From the NCBI GenBank assembly GCA_030839105.1, contig JAUZEI010000440.1, positions 1-10,784 on the forward strand: DNA of 10,784 bases, read 5' to 3'. This stretch comes from Actinomycetota bacterium. Lineage in GTDB: Bacteria; Actinomycetota; Acidimicrobiia; IMCC26256; PALSA-610. Every line of letters begins with the position of its first letter. The first letter of the stretch is position 1. Under the pieces are notes generated by a model. It saw only the letters and a list, made by a program, of their open reading frames with translations. It was not told the DNA's origin and did not search any database. Made by a program: the position numbers and the translations under genes. This document shows, piece after piece, positions 1 to 7,045 of the stretch.

Positions 1-1800
1 GGCCAGGATCACATCACGACCGCGCTCCGGCACGCGGTCCGGGACGATCGCGTCGGGCACGCGTACCTCTTCTCCGGACCACGGGGCACGGGCAAGACCA
101 CGACCGCACGTTTGCTCGCACGCGCGCTCAACTGTCTGAACCTTGGCGACGACGGGGAGCCGTGCGGAGTCTGTGCGAACTGCACGGCGGTCGCCGCAGG
201 CACGTTCTTCGACCTCGTCGAGCTCGACGCCGCGTCGAACAACGGCGTCGAGGCGATGCGGGAGCTCATTCAGAGCGTGCACCTCGGAGTCGGCGCGAGC
301 AGCCGCCGCAAGGTGTACATCATCGATGAGGTCCACATGCTCTCGCCGGCCGCGTCGAACACGCTGCTGAAGACGCTCGAGGAACCGCCCGCGCACGTCG
401 TGTTCGTCCTCGCCACGACCGATCCGCAGAAGGTGTTGCCGACGCTCCGCTCGCGCACGCAGCACTTCGAGTTCACGCTCCTGTCGCACGGCCAGCTCGT
501 CGGGCACCTTGCCGACATCCTCGCTCGCGAGGGAATCGAGTCGGATCCCGAAGCGCTCGACCTCATCGCCCGGCGCGCCGCCGGCTCGGCGCGCGACGCC
601 CTCTCGCTGCTCGACCAGGCGCTGGCCGTCGGAAGTGGGCAGCTCGACGCGCAGCAGGTGCAGTCGGCGTTCGGCGGTGCTCCGTTCGAGCTGCGGCTCG
701 CGATCCTCGAGGCGGCCGCGACCGACGACGTCGCCTCGGCACTCGTCGGCGTCCACGACCTCGTGGCGTCGGGTCACGACGTGCGCCGCGTCGCCGACGA
801 CCTGCTCCGCACCTTGCGCGACGCGTTCCTGCAGGCGAACGCGTCCGGGCGCGTCCCCTACGACGGCGCGCCCGAAGACTGTGAGCGCCTCGTCGCGCTC
901 GCCAAGGAGATGGGGAACGGCGCGGTCGTGCGCGCCATCGAAATTTTGGGGGAGGCGATCGTCGACATCCGCGGTCAAGCCGTCGCCGATCCGCGGTTGG
1001 TGCTGGAAGTTGCGGTCGTGCGCATCACCCGGCGCGAGGCGCGCAGCCGCGACGAGACGCTGCTCGACCGCATCGAGCGGCTCGAGCAACGCCTGTCCGA
1101 CGGTGTGCCGGCGACCGCTTCGGCGACCGGGCCTGTGCCGCGACCCTCGACCGCCGCGTCGACCGCACCCGCGTCGACCGCACCGGCGTCGAGCGCCCCG
1201 GTACCGGCGCGACCGAGCCCGGTTCCGGGTGGTCCGGTACTCGCGCGGCGCGAACGCGCGGCCAAGCCCGCCGAGCCCACCGCCCCCGCACCGGCGGCCG
1301 GGGAACCCGATGCAACCGAATCGGCCGATGCGGTCACGTTCGCGCTCGACGACGTCATCGAGGCGTGGCCGGAGGCACTCGGTCTGTTGAAGGCTCCCGT
1401 GCGGGCGGGTATCCAGGACGCGCAACCGATCGCACTCGAGAACGGCGTGATCGTCTTCGGTGTGCCGAAGCGACGGTTCGACGCGATCAACGAGCGATTC
1501 CGCAAGGAAGCGGCCGCGATCAAGGAAGCATTCGCCTCGCGCCTCGGTGCCGCGCCGCGGTTCATGTTGCGGGCGCACGACTTCGACAAGGTCGACGCGC
1601 TGCGCCCGCCGAGCTCGGGCACCGGTGGTCCGGCGCCTGCCGATGCCGAGGCACCTGAGCTGGAGCCCGAACCGGAAGAAGACGAAGTGGTCGACTTGAC
1701 CGAGCTCGCCGACGCGCACGACGCGCCGCAGCACGACTCGGTGACGCGGCTCGTGGCGGGGCTCGGAGCCGAAGTCGTCGACGAACGCCGGCGGGGCTGA
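1..1800 (+). CDS. dnaX: DNA polymerase III subunit gamma/tau (5' end outside window)
   Basis: This is the AAA+ clamp-loader subunit that loads the sliding clamp and links polymerase to helicase. The reading frame is open from base 1, so the N-terminus (about 20 residues judging from the family) lies upstream; 599 residues are visible. Numbering from the window edge, there is a Walker A motif GPRGTGKTT at 26-34, zinc-module cysteines at 45, 55, 58 and 61, a Walker B with IIDEVH at 107-112, a sensor-1 stretch ATTDPQ, and an SRT in the place of the SRC arginine-finger motif. A sensor-2-like GSARDALSLLDQA and the collar domain follow, then a Pro/Ala-rich linker with a 15-base tandem repeat, then a tau-type C-terminal domain from about residue 440. 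The gene ends in TGA, 12 bases before ybaB, so both are probably co-transcribed. No frameshift site that would yield a short gamma form is evident. The identification is secure. Confidence 0.97.
   Translation, partial: GQDHITTALRHAVRDDRVGHAYLFSGPRGTGKTTTARLLARALNCLNLGDDGEPCGVCANCTAVAAGTFFDLVELDAASNNGVEAMRELIQSVHLGVGASSRRKVYIIDEVHMLSPAASNTLLKTLEEPPAHVVFVLATTDPQKVLPTLRSRTQHFEFTLLSHGQLVGHLADILAREGIESDPEALDLIARRAAGSARDALSLLDQALAVGSGQLDAQQVQSAFGGAPFELRLAILEAAATDDVASALVGVHDLVASGHDVRRVADDLLRTLRDAFLQANASGRVPYDGAPEDCERLVALAKEMGNGAVVRAIEILGEAIVDIRGQAVADPRLVLEVAVVRITRREARSRDETLLDRIERLEQRLSDGVPATASATGPVPRPSTAASTAPASTAPASSAPVPARPSPVPGGPVLARRERAAKPAEPTAPAPAAGEPDATESADAVTFALDDVIEAWPEALGLLKAPVRAGIQDAQPIALENGVIVFGVPKRRFDAINERFRKEAAAIKEAFASRLGAAPRFMLRAHDFDKVDALRPPSSGTGGPAPADAEAPELEPEPEEDEVVDLTELADAHDAPQHDSVTRLVAGLGAEVVDERRRG
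1156..1200 (+). repeat. Three tandem 15-base units within the dnaX linker
   Basis: Three consecutive in-frame 15-base units encode ASTAP, ASTAP and ASSAP. The first two differ only in the last base and the third has a few changes. They lie in the Pro/Ala-rich linker between the ATPase/collar part and the tau C-terminal domain. Such linkers tolerate length variation, so copy number may differ between strains; that is inference. Confidence 0.85.
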
Positions 1801-1807
1801 GGGAGGA
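1801..1807 (+). promoter_or_regulatory. Ribosome binding site of ybaB
   Basis: GGGAGGA starts right after the dnaX stop codon and sits 5 bases before the ATG at 1813. It is a strong Shine-Dalgarno match and fixes the ybaB start. Confidence 0.85.
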
Positions 1808-1812
1808 CCGAC

Positions 1813-2175
1813 ATGACCGACCAGGGTGACAACGCCGGCGTGAACCCCATGGACATGCTGAAGCAGGTCCAGGAGATGCAGATCTACATGCAGGCCGCGC
1901 AGGAGGCGCTGGCGAGCACGACCATCGACGCGACGGTCGGCGGTGGGGTCGTTCGCGCCACGGTCACGGGCGAGGGTGAGCTGCGCGACATCAAGATCGA
2001 TCCCAGCGTCGTCGATCCCGACGACATCGAGACACTCGAGGACCTCGTCGTCGCGGCGGTGATCGAAGCCACGCGCCAGGCGAAGGAGCTCCAGGCCCAA
2101 AAGCTCGGCGCCGTGACCGGCGGTCTCGACATCAACTCCTTGCTCGGCGGTCTCGGAGGACCTGGCAACCCGTGA
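1813..2175 (+). CDS. ybaB: YbaB/EbfC-family nucleoid-associated protein
   Basis: This is a 120-residue DNA-binding protein of the YbaB/EbfC family. These proteins form small dimers that bind DNA and are typically encoded between dnaX and recR. Visible family features are an N-terminal helix rich in Met and Gln (about residues 12-34, with MLKQVQEMQ), the strand segment [16 protein letters not shown] at 42-57, and [20 protein letters not shown] leading into the second helix. The tail is Gly-rich ([11 protein letters not shown]). Length is normal. The ATG has a strong ribosome binding site 5 bases upstream. The stop TGA overlaps the recR start as GTGA, so the two genes are translationally coupled. 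The family call is firm from sequence and context; the precise role in this organism is unknown. Confidence 0.95.
   Translation: MTDQGDNAGVNPMDMLKQVQEMQIYMQAAQEALASTTIDATVGGGVVRATVTGEGELRDIKIDPSVVDPDDIETLEDLVVAAVIEATRQAKELQAQKLGAVTGGLDINSLLGGLGGPGNP
2155..2160 (+). promoter_or_regulatory. Probable ribosome binding site of recR
   Basis: GGAGGA lies 11 bases before the GTG at 2172. The spacing is slightly long, but the match is strong. It falls within the Gly-codon-rich 3' end of ybaB, so those codons may serve two purposes. It supports the GTG start over the internal ATG at 2193. Confidence 0.55.
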
Positions 2176-2774
2176 ACGTCTACGAGGGCGTCATGCAGAC
2201 GCTGATCGACGAGCTCGGCCGCCTGCCTGGCATCGGACCGAAATCGGCGCAACGCATCGCGTTCTATCTGCTGAAGGTCGACGCGCTCGACGCGAAGCGG
2301 TTGGCGCACGCCATCGAAGACGCCAAGGACCGTGTCACGTGGTGCCGTCGCTGCTTCAACATCTCCGAGGGCGACCTGTGCGCGTTCTGTCTCGACGAAC
2401 GGCGCGACAACCATGTCGTGTGCGTCGTCGAAGAGCCGCGCGACATCGTCGCGGTCGAGCGTACGGGTGAATACCGCGGGCGCTATCACGTGTTGCAGGG
2501 GGCGATCTCGCCGATCGAGGGCGTCGGACCCGAACAACTGCGGGTGAAGGAACTGCTCGCCCGCATCCCCGCCGAGGAGATCAGCGAGGTGATCCTCGCG
2601 ACGAACCCGAACATCGAAGGTGAAGCAACCGCGATGTACCTCGCCCGGTTGCTCAAACCCGCAGGCCTCACGGTGACGCGGATTGCGAGCGGTCTGCCGG
2701 TCGGTGGCGACCTCGAATACGCCGACGAGGTCACCCTGGGCCGCGCGCTCGAAGGCCGACGCGAGGTCGGCTGA
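2172..2774 (+). CDS. recR: Recombination protein RecR
   Basis: RecR is the recombination mediator that works with RecO (and RecF) to load RecA onto single-stranded DNA. The 200-residue length is typical. Domains in order: a helix-hairpin-helix with [17 protein letters not shown] at about 15-31, a four-cysteine zinc finger (Cys 58, 61, 70, 73), and a Toprim domain from about 81 to 175 that includes [12 protein letters not shown] and [19 protein letters not shown]. The C-terminal segment has [23 protein letters not shown]. The GTG start gives the family-like N-terminus [15 protein letters not shown] and overlaps the ybaB stop by 4 bases, which indicates translational coupling. The stop codon is immediately adjacent to the stop codon of the convergent DUF2752 gene. 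The order dnaX-ybaB-recR is classic, so the call is secure. Confidence 0.97.
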   Translation: MNVYEGVMQTLIDELGRLPGIGPKSAQRIAFYLLKVDALDAKRLAHAIEDAKDRVTWCRRCFNISEGDLCAFCLDERRDNHVVCVVEEPRDIVAVERTGEYRGRYHVLQGAISPIEGVGPEQLRVKELLARIPAEEISEVILATNPNIEGEATAMYLARLLKPAGLTVTRIASGLPVGGDLEYADEVTLGRALEGRREVG

Positions 2775-3152
2775 CTAGCGCAACAGGAGCTGATGGAACG
2801 TCGGGTTGAAGCCGATGTTCCACACCCAGAGCGCGCCGAGCCCGGCCAGGACCGTCCAGGGCGGCGCGAGTGCGCGTCGCAACCAGGCCGGTCGTGCAAC
2901 AGCGACCAACGCGACCAACAACACGATCAAGCCGCCGGGATTGAACGCGAGCGACGCCCCGAGATGGCCGTGCACCGCGGCCACCACCGCGCGCGTCATG
3001 CCACAGAACGGGCACGGGATGCCTGTCGCAGCGCGCAGCGGGCACGTGACGCCGGGATGGGGCAGGATCGGCCACGCGGCGGCGATCGCGACCATGCCTC
3101 CGGCGGCGACGCGTAGTTGGCGCGTGCGTATCCCGGCCGGCAATGCGTGCAT
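2775..3152 (-). CDS. DUF2752 family small membrane protein
   Basis: This is a predicted 125-residue membrane protein of unknown function. It carries the DUF2752 hallmark: CP near residue 40 followed by TGIPCPFCGMTRA, a CxxCxxTR core. The first hydrophobic segment is VAAGGMVAIAAAWPIL (about 15-30). Further hydrophobic stretches are LIVLLVALVAVA and VLAGLGALWVWNIGF, ending in a short NPTFHQLLLR tail. The ATG at 3152 shares one base with the stop of the upstream RDD gene (TGATG), so the pair is translationally coupled. The open frame extends further upstream to 3359, but that part lies inside the RDD gene, is Arg/Pro-rich and looks like shadow. The paired cysteines could bind metal or form a disulfide; nothing here decides which. 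Family assignment is good, function unknown. Confidence 0.85.
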   Translation of the reverse strand: MHALPAGIRTRQLRVAAGGMVAIAAAWPILPHPGVTCPLRAATGIPCPFCGMTRAVVAAVHGHLGASLAFNPGGLIVLLVALVAVARPAWLRRALAPPWTVLAGLGALWVWNIGFNPTFHQLLLR

Positions 3153-3880
3153 CAGCCGCGCGCCTGCTTGGCGACGACGACGCCTTCGAGCAGGTATTCC
3201 GGATGCGTGCCGTACGGCGCGCCGACGACCAACGGAGCGACCCGCGCCGCCAGCTCGGACGCGAAGTGTGCGCGCACGGGGAGTGGGAGGGCGAGGCGCC
3301 GGTCCAGGAATTGATGAATGGTGGAGAGGTCGGTCGAGTCGAGCGCGGAGACGTCCCATGCGGCGACCGCGTCGACCGGCACGGTCGCGGGTGCACTGAC
3401 GCTGGATGCGAGACCGGGGAAGCGGTCGCGCACCACGATGGTTCCCGCCGCGAGATCACCGAGGCGTTGATCGCGCCCGGTAGCAACCATGCAGATCACA
3501 CCGGCCGCATAGAGGAAGGGTAGGAAGTCGGCGATCCGCACGATGTTGCGGATGGCGCTCGTGAGCAGGCCGACGGGTTCGCCGAGCACTCCGACGACGC
3601 GGATCCCCGCCGCGTTCTTCCCGACGGTCCGCCCGCCGTTCATGACCTCGAAGGGCACGTCGTACCCGAAGAGCACCAAGAAGATGACGACACTGGACAA
3701 CGCCCGCACGAAGCCGGGCGCCGAGGTGAACGCGACCCCGGCGGCGAGTGCCAAGATGATCCCGAGCTGGATCAGCGTGTCGAGGAGGCGGGCGACGAAC
3801 CGGGAGCCGACACCGGCGAGCACGAGCTCGAGTGTGACGCCCTCCGGCGTCGCGATCGTGACGCGGTCGTCCAGGGCCAC
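3152..3880 (-). CDS. RDD family membrane protein
   Basis: This 242-residue protein has an RDD domain of unknown function, a multi-pass membrane module named for conserved Arg, Asp and Asp. Visible features are an N-terminal strand motif RVTIATPEGV, then GSRFVARLLDTLIQ (Arg 31, Asp 34) leading into the first membrane segment (about 35-52). A second segment spans about 57-74, with NGGRTVGKNAAGIRVV at 81-96. A third, IRNIVRIADFLPFLYAAGVI (110-129), is followed by GRDQRLGDLAAGTIVVRDR. A soluble C-terminal tail of about 85 residues follows, as in homologues from MoxR/DUF58 loci as I recall them. The start is GTG at 3880, directly abutting the divergent spoIIM GTG at 3881. A TANNNT box sits 6 bases upstream of it. 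The stop overlaps the DUF2752 start by one base. The family is clear and the transported or sensed ligand, if any, is unknown. Confidence 0.9.
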   Translation of the reverse strand: MALDDRVTIATPEGVTLELVLAGVGSRFVARLLDTLIQLGIILALAAGVAFTSAPGFVRALSSVVIFLVLFGYDVPFEVMNGGRTVGKNAAGIRVVGVLGEPVGLLTSAIRNIVRIADFLPFLYAAGVICMVATGRDQRLGDLAAGTIVVRDRFPGLASSVSAPATVPVDAVAAWDVSALDSTDLSTIHQFLDRRLALPLPVRAHFASELAARVAPLVVGAPYGTHPEYLLEGVVVAKQARG

Positions 3881-4891
3881 GTGACCAACCTAGACGAGTT
3901 CCTGAGCGAGCGATCCCCGACCTGGGCCGAGCTCGAGCAGCTCCTCGCCCGGGGCGGTAACGCGCCCGCGCGGCTCGGCCCCGAAGGTGTGCTGCGGCTG
4001 GGCTCGTGTTACCGCGCGGTCGCCGCGGATCTCGCGTATGCCCGCCGCCGGTTTCCCGCCGATCCGGTTGTCGGCCGACTGGAAGGGCTCACGCAACGCG
4101 GACGCCACGCCGTTTACAACACGACCGGAGCACGCAACACAGTGCGCGAGTTCGCGACGCGCGGATACTGGCGACGGGTGCGGGAGCGACCGGCGTTGCT
4201 CGTCGTCGCGATCGCGTGTCTCGCGCTCCCGACCCTGCTCGCCGGGTACTGGGCGTGGCACGATCCGGGGCCGGCCGGCGGGCTCGTCCCCACCGCGTAC
4301 CAGTCGGTGACCCAACCGCGCTCGGCGGGCCAGGACCTCGGGCGGTCGGTCGACGACCAATCCGATCTCGCCGCCAAGATCTTCACGAACAACATCCAGG
4401 TCACGTTTCTCGCGTTCGCGGGCGGCATCCTCCTCGGCCTCGGCACGCTCTACGTCCTCATCCAGAACGGGATCCTGTTGGGCGCGGTGGCGGGTCTCGC
4501 GATCGGCGCGGGCAACGGACGGCCGTTCTTCGAGCTGGTCGTCGCGCACGGCGTACTCGAGTTGAGCTGTATCGCGGTCGCGGGGATGGCGGGTTTGCGA
4601 CTGGCGTCCGCGATCGTCGACCCGGGCACGCGTTCGCGCATGGACGCCTTGCGTACCGAGGCGCGCGCCGCGGTCGAGATCGTCCTCGGCACCGCGGTGT
4701 GGCTCGTCGTCGCCGGGCTCGTCGAAGGGTTTCTCACGCCCGCGGGCAAGGGTCTGGCCGTCGTGTTGGTCGTCGGTCTGGGCCTCGGCGCGACGTACTG
4801 GGGTCTCGTGTTCTGGCGGGGCGCGCCCGGTCTCACCATTCCGGATGCGCGCATCCCGGACGCCCGGGCTACAGACGCGCTCTCGCCTTGA
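3881..4891 (+). CDS. Stage II sporulation protein M-like (SpoIIM/DUF95) membrane protein
   Basis: This 336-residue integral membrane protein belongs to the SpoIIM/DUF95 family. In Bacillus, SpoIIM is part of the engulfment machinery, but non-sporulating actinobacteria also carry homologues near MoxR genes. The N-terminal soluble part begins VTNLDEFLSERSPTWAELE, family-like and favouring this GTG start. The first membrane segment is about 104-124. After a loop, the conserved core NNIQVTFLAFAGGILLGLGT (170-189) leads into more segments, with the signature HGVLELSCIAVAGMAGLRL at 223-241. Two more hydrophobic spans lie at about 262-281 and 288-312, with VEGFLTP between them. The C-terminus has an IPDAR duplication. 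The GTG touches the divergent RDD start, so any promoter or leader lies inside that gene; only a weak AGGG precedes it. The 3' end overlaps the convergent DUF58 gene by 23 bases. The sporulation name should not be taken as function. Confidence 0.9.
   Translation: MTNLDEFLSERSPTWAELEQLLARGGNAPARLGPEGVLRLGSCYRAVAADLAYARRRFPADPVVGRLEGLTQRGRHAVYNTTGARNTVREFATRGYWRRVRERPALLVVAIACLALPTLLAGYWAWHDPGPAGGLVPTAYQSVTQPRSAGQDLGRSVDDQSDLAAKIFTNNIQVTFLAFAGGILLGLGTLYVLIQNGILLGAVAGLAIGAGNGRPFFELVVAHGVLELSCIAVAGMAGLRLASAIVDPGTRSRMDALRTEARAAVEIVLGTAVWLVVAGLVEGFLTPAGKGLAVVLVVGLGLGATYWGLVFWRGAPGLTIPDARIPDARATDALSP
3887..3892 (-). promoter_or_regulatory. Candidate -10 element of the RDD gene (leaderless)
   Basis: Read on the minus strand, TAGGTT fits the TANNNT -10 consensus. 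It occupies -12 to -7 relative to the GTG at 3880, the spacing expected if transcription begins on the first base of the start codon. It lies inside the 5' end of spoIIM coding sequence. No -35 box is convincing. The same box-to-start spacing recurs before the gene starting at 9649. Confidence 0.45.
4838..4867 (+). repeat. Imperfect 15-base duplication at the spoIIM 3' end
   Basis: Two adjacent in-frame 15-base units each encode IPDAR, with 11 of 15 bases identical and two of the four differences at third positions of synonymous codons. They lie in the hydrophilic C-terminal tail, just before the overlap with the convergent DUF58 gene. Confidence 0.6.
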
Positions 4892-6119
4892 GTCGTAGAT
4901 AGGCGCGCACGCACGCCTCGCCCAGCACGGCCGCGGGCGCCTCGACCACCCGTGCGCCCGCGTGCTCCAAGCGCGTCGCGATCCTCCGCCGTTCGTCGAG
5001 GACGTCGATGGCGACCGCCGACGCGTAGACATCGCTCGTGCTCGCGGGCTCCCGCCTGAGTGCGCCGTCGAGGTCGGGATCGCGCACCGAGGCGACGATG
5101 ACCGCGTGGCGGCGCGCGAGAACCGGAACCGAAGCGATGAGCGACCGCGCCGCGGCCGCGTCGACGAGGTCGGTGAAGACGAGGATCAACGATCTCTTTC
5201 CGCCCGTGACACTGCGGAAGGCGAGGTCGTAGTCGCTGTCGACCGCCTTCGGTTCCATTTCGAGGATCGCCCGTACGACCCGCCGGCCACCGTTGCGCCG
5301 CGGCCGCAGTTGTCCACGGATGTCGGCGTCGAACGCGGTGACCCCGCACCGGTCGCCGAGCTCGTCGGCGACCAGCGCGACCATGGTGACCGCGTCGATA
5401 GCCACATCGAGTCGGGTGCTGCGGTGGTCGAGCGGCGCCGACATGAGACGGCCCACGTCGAGCAGACAGACCACGTCGCGGTCCTGTTCGATTCGGTAGA
5501 CGTTGCTCATCGGGCGACCGGCGCGCTCGCTTGCCGTCCAGTTGATCTGCCGCACGTCGTCGTCGGGCAGGTAGTCGCGGATCGCCTCGAAGTCGGTGCC
5601 GAGGCCGAGTGGACCGCGGGCGCGTAGTCCGGGATCGCGGAACTGCCCGCGCCGCAGGGCCACGACGACCCGTTGCGCGGCCACCACGTCGGGATACACG
5701 AGGAGGTGCGCTTCGCCCTCGCCCACAAAGGTGCACCGCCCCAACCCGAGCGGGCCCCGACAACGTGCGGTCACCGGGGGAAGGACCGCCTCGCCCCGCC
5801 GGTGGGCAACGAGACGCGCCGCGAGCGAGCCGTGTCCGACGGACGGCTCGATGGTGACGTCGGCGGGCTGCGCCTGGCGGATCTCGATGCGCCCGGGCGC
5901 GTCGGCATCGGCCTCGACCGACAGCGACGCCGGGATTCCGCGGGCGAGGATGCGCGGAACGGTGCGCCGGACGCGAACGCGGTGGTGCGCGATTGCGACG
6001 TCGACGGCCGTCGCGATCGCGAGCAACGCCAGGAGCGTGAACGAGACTGCGCCCGGAACGGCGAGTGCGACAAGCGCGAGCACGAGGACCACGTACGCGA
6101 CGCGTGCCGTCGGTGTCAT
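4869..6119 (-). CDS. DUF58 domain protein, VWA-like partner of MoxR
   Basis: This 416-residue protein has two N-terminal membrane segments (about 7-25 and 27-44), a beta-rich middle and a DUF58/VWA-like domain. The DUF58 signature GTDFEAIRDYLPDDDVRQIN is at 174-193, followed by WTASERAG. The VWA-like core begins VVCLLDVGRLM (216-226) and has VFTDL at 314-318. DUF58 proteins are commonly encoded beside MoxR ATPases and are presumed to be their clients. The position of the canonical DxSxS metal-site motif reads D-V-G-R-L (221-225), so both serines are missing. The ATG at 6119 overlaps the moxR stop as ATGA. The open frame extends much further upstream, but only as an Arg-rich shadow of moxR. 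This is the last gene of the five-gene operon, and its TAG lies 23 bases inside the convergent spoIIM gene. Family assignment is firm; activity is unknown. Confidence 0.92.
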   Translation of the reverse strand: MTPTARVAYVVLVLALVALAVPGAVSFTLLALLAIATAVDVAIAHHRVRVRRTVPRILARGIPASLSVEADADAPGRIEIRQAQPADVTIEPSVGHGSLAARLVAHRRGEAVLPPVTARCRGPLGLGRCTFVGEGEAHLLVYPDVVAAQRVVVALRRGQFRDPGLRARGPLGLGTDFEAIRDYLPDDDVRQINWTASERAGRPMSNVYRIEQDRDVVCLLDVGRLMSAPLDHRSTRLDVAIDAVTMVALVADELGDRCGVTAFDADIRGQLRPRRNGGRRVVRAILEMEPKAVDSDYDLAFRSVTGGKRSLILVFTDLVDAAAARSLIASVPVLARRHAVIVASVRDPDLDGALRREPASTSDVYASAVAIDVLDERRRIATRLEHAGARVVEAPAAVLGEACVRAYLRLKARARL

Positions 6120-7045
6120 CGCGGCACTGGCACCGAGGAGATCGCGGCCGCGACCGCGTCGTCGGCGCGGTAGTGCTCGAGCTCGGCCTCCGGGCGCAGC
6201 GTGATGCGGTGCCTCAATACCGCGGGCGCGACGGCCGCGACGTCGTCGGGAATGACGAACTCCCGGCCCGCGAGTCGCGCCGACGCCTTCGCCGCCGCGA
6301 GAAGGTGCACCGCTGCGCGCGGACTGGCTCCGAGCTCCACGCTCGGCAGCTCGCGGGTTTTGCGGACGAGCGCGACGACGTAGGTGACGATCGGCTCGGC
6401 CACGGCGGTTGCGTCGACGAGATCGCGCAACGCCAACAGCTCGTCGGGCGTGGTCACGGTCTGTACGTCGGCGAGCGTTGCGGGCGCGACCCCGCGGTGC
6501 GCGAGCCGGAGCATCGCGGCCTCGTCGGCGGCGGGGGGATACCCGACGTCGAGCTTGGCGATGAACCGGTCGAGCTGAGCTTCCGGCAACGGATAGGTGC
6601 CCTCGTATTCGATCGGGTTCTGGGTCGCGACAACGAGGAAGGGCTCGGGCAGCGGGCGCGCGATGCCGTCGATGCTCACCTGCCGCTCCTGCATCGCTTC
6701 GAGCAGGGCGGCCTGCGTCTTCGGCGGGGTCCGGTTGATCTCGTCGGCGAGCACGAGGTTCGTGAAGATGGGGCCGGGTCGGAACGTCAGCGCGCCCGCG
6801 CGTAGCGTCATCGTGCCCGTGAGATCCGACGGCAACATGTCGGGCGTGAACTGCACCCGTCGGAAGTCGACGCCGATGGCGCGCGCGAACGCGTTCGCCA
6901 GGAGCGTCTTCGCTACACCGGGAACCCCTTCCAACAAGACGTGCCCACCGACGGCTGTCCCCGCGAGCAGCACGTCGATCACGTAGTCCTGGCCGACGAC
7001 CACCTTGCGGACCTCGTGCACGACGCGATCGCGAAGCTCTCTCAC
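6116..7045 (-). CDS. MoxR family AAA+ ATPase
   Basis: This 309-residue AAA+ ATPase of the MoxR branch (AAA_3 plus lid domain) probably acts as a chaperone that remodels a VWA-type partner, here the adjacent DUF58 protein. The N-terminal helix ends at VVGQ (16-19). The Walker A motif EGVPGVAKT is at 39-47. DMLPSDLTGT lies at 69-78 and Walker B LADEINR at 99-105. The PPKTQAALLEAMQERQV helix follows, then sensor 1 ATQNP at 140-144 and EGTYPLPEAQLDRF at 148-161 with the likely arginine finger at 160. The lid domain includes a conserved GASPRAAVHLLAAAKA stretch. The GTG start at 7045 overlaps the DUF4350 stop as GTGA and has a strong ribosome binding site, 4 bases away. The open frame continues upstream to 7450 but is shadow of DUF4350. 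Length and motifs are complete, so the protein should be catalytically competent. Confidence 0.95.
   Translation of the reverse strand: MRELRDRVVHEVRKVVVGQDYVIDVLLAGTAVGGHVLLEGVPGVAKTLLANAFARAIGVDFRRVQFTPDMLPSDLTGTMTLRAGALTFRPGPIFTNLVLADEINRTPPKTQAALLEAMQERQVSIDGIARPLPEPFLVVATQNPIEYEGTYPLPEAQLDRFIAKLDVGYPPAADEAAMLRLAHRGVAPATLADVQTVTTPDELLALRDLVDATAVAEPIVTYVVALVRKTRELPSVELGASPRAAVHLLAAAKASARLAGREFVIPDDVAAVAPAVLRHRITLRPEAELEHYRADDAVAAAISSVPVPR

Noticed and set aside
943..954. A run of T4 G5 in dnaX that fits an X XXY YYZ slippery heptamer (T TTG GGG in frame), reminiscent of dnaX programmed frameshifting.
   Set aside because: The -1 frame stays open for dozens of codons after it, so no short gamma-like product would form. 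No obvious stem-loop or internal Shine-Dalgarno stimulator was seen.
975..1856. Long open frame on the minus strand opposite dnaX (293 residues).
   Set aside because: It is Ser/Arg-rich with no recognisable motif, and it lies opposite a certain gene. High-GC coding DNA routinely gives such antisense frames.
3153..3359. N-terminal extension of the DUF2752 frame inside the RDD gene.
   Set aside because: It is Arg/Pro-rich without homology features. The ATG at 3152 with the TGATG junction explains the gene start.
3893..3930. GGAAC upstream of the RDD gene as an ECF-sigma -35 element.
   Set aside because: The distance to any CGTC/GTT-like -10 is far too short for an ECF promoter.
3881..4891. 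Reading the SpoIIM homologue as evidence that the organism sporulates.
   Set aside because: SpoIIM/DUF95 proteins occur in many non-sporulating actinobacteria next to MoxR clusters, and no other sporulation gene is in the window.
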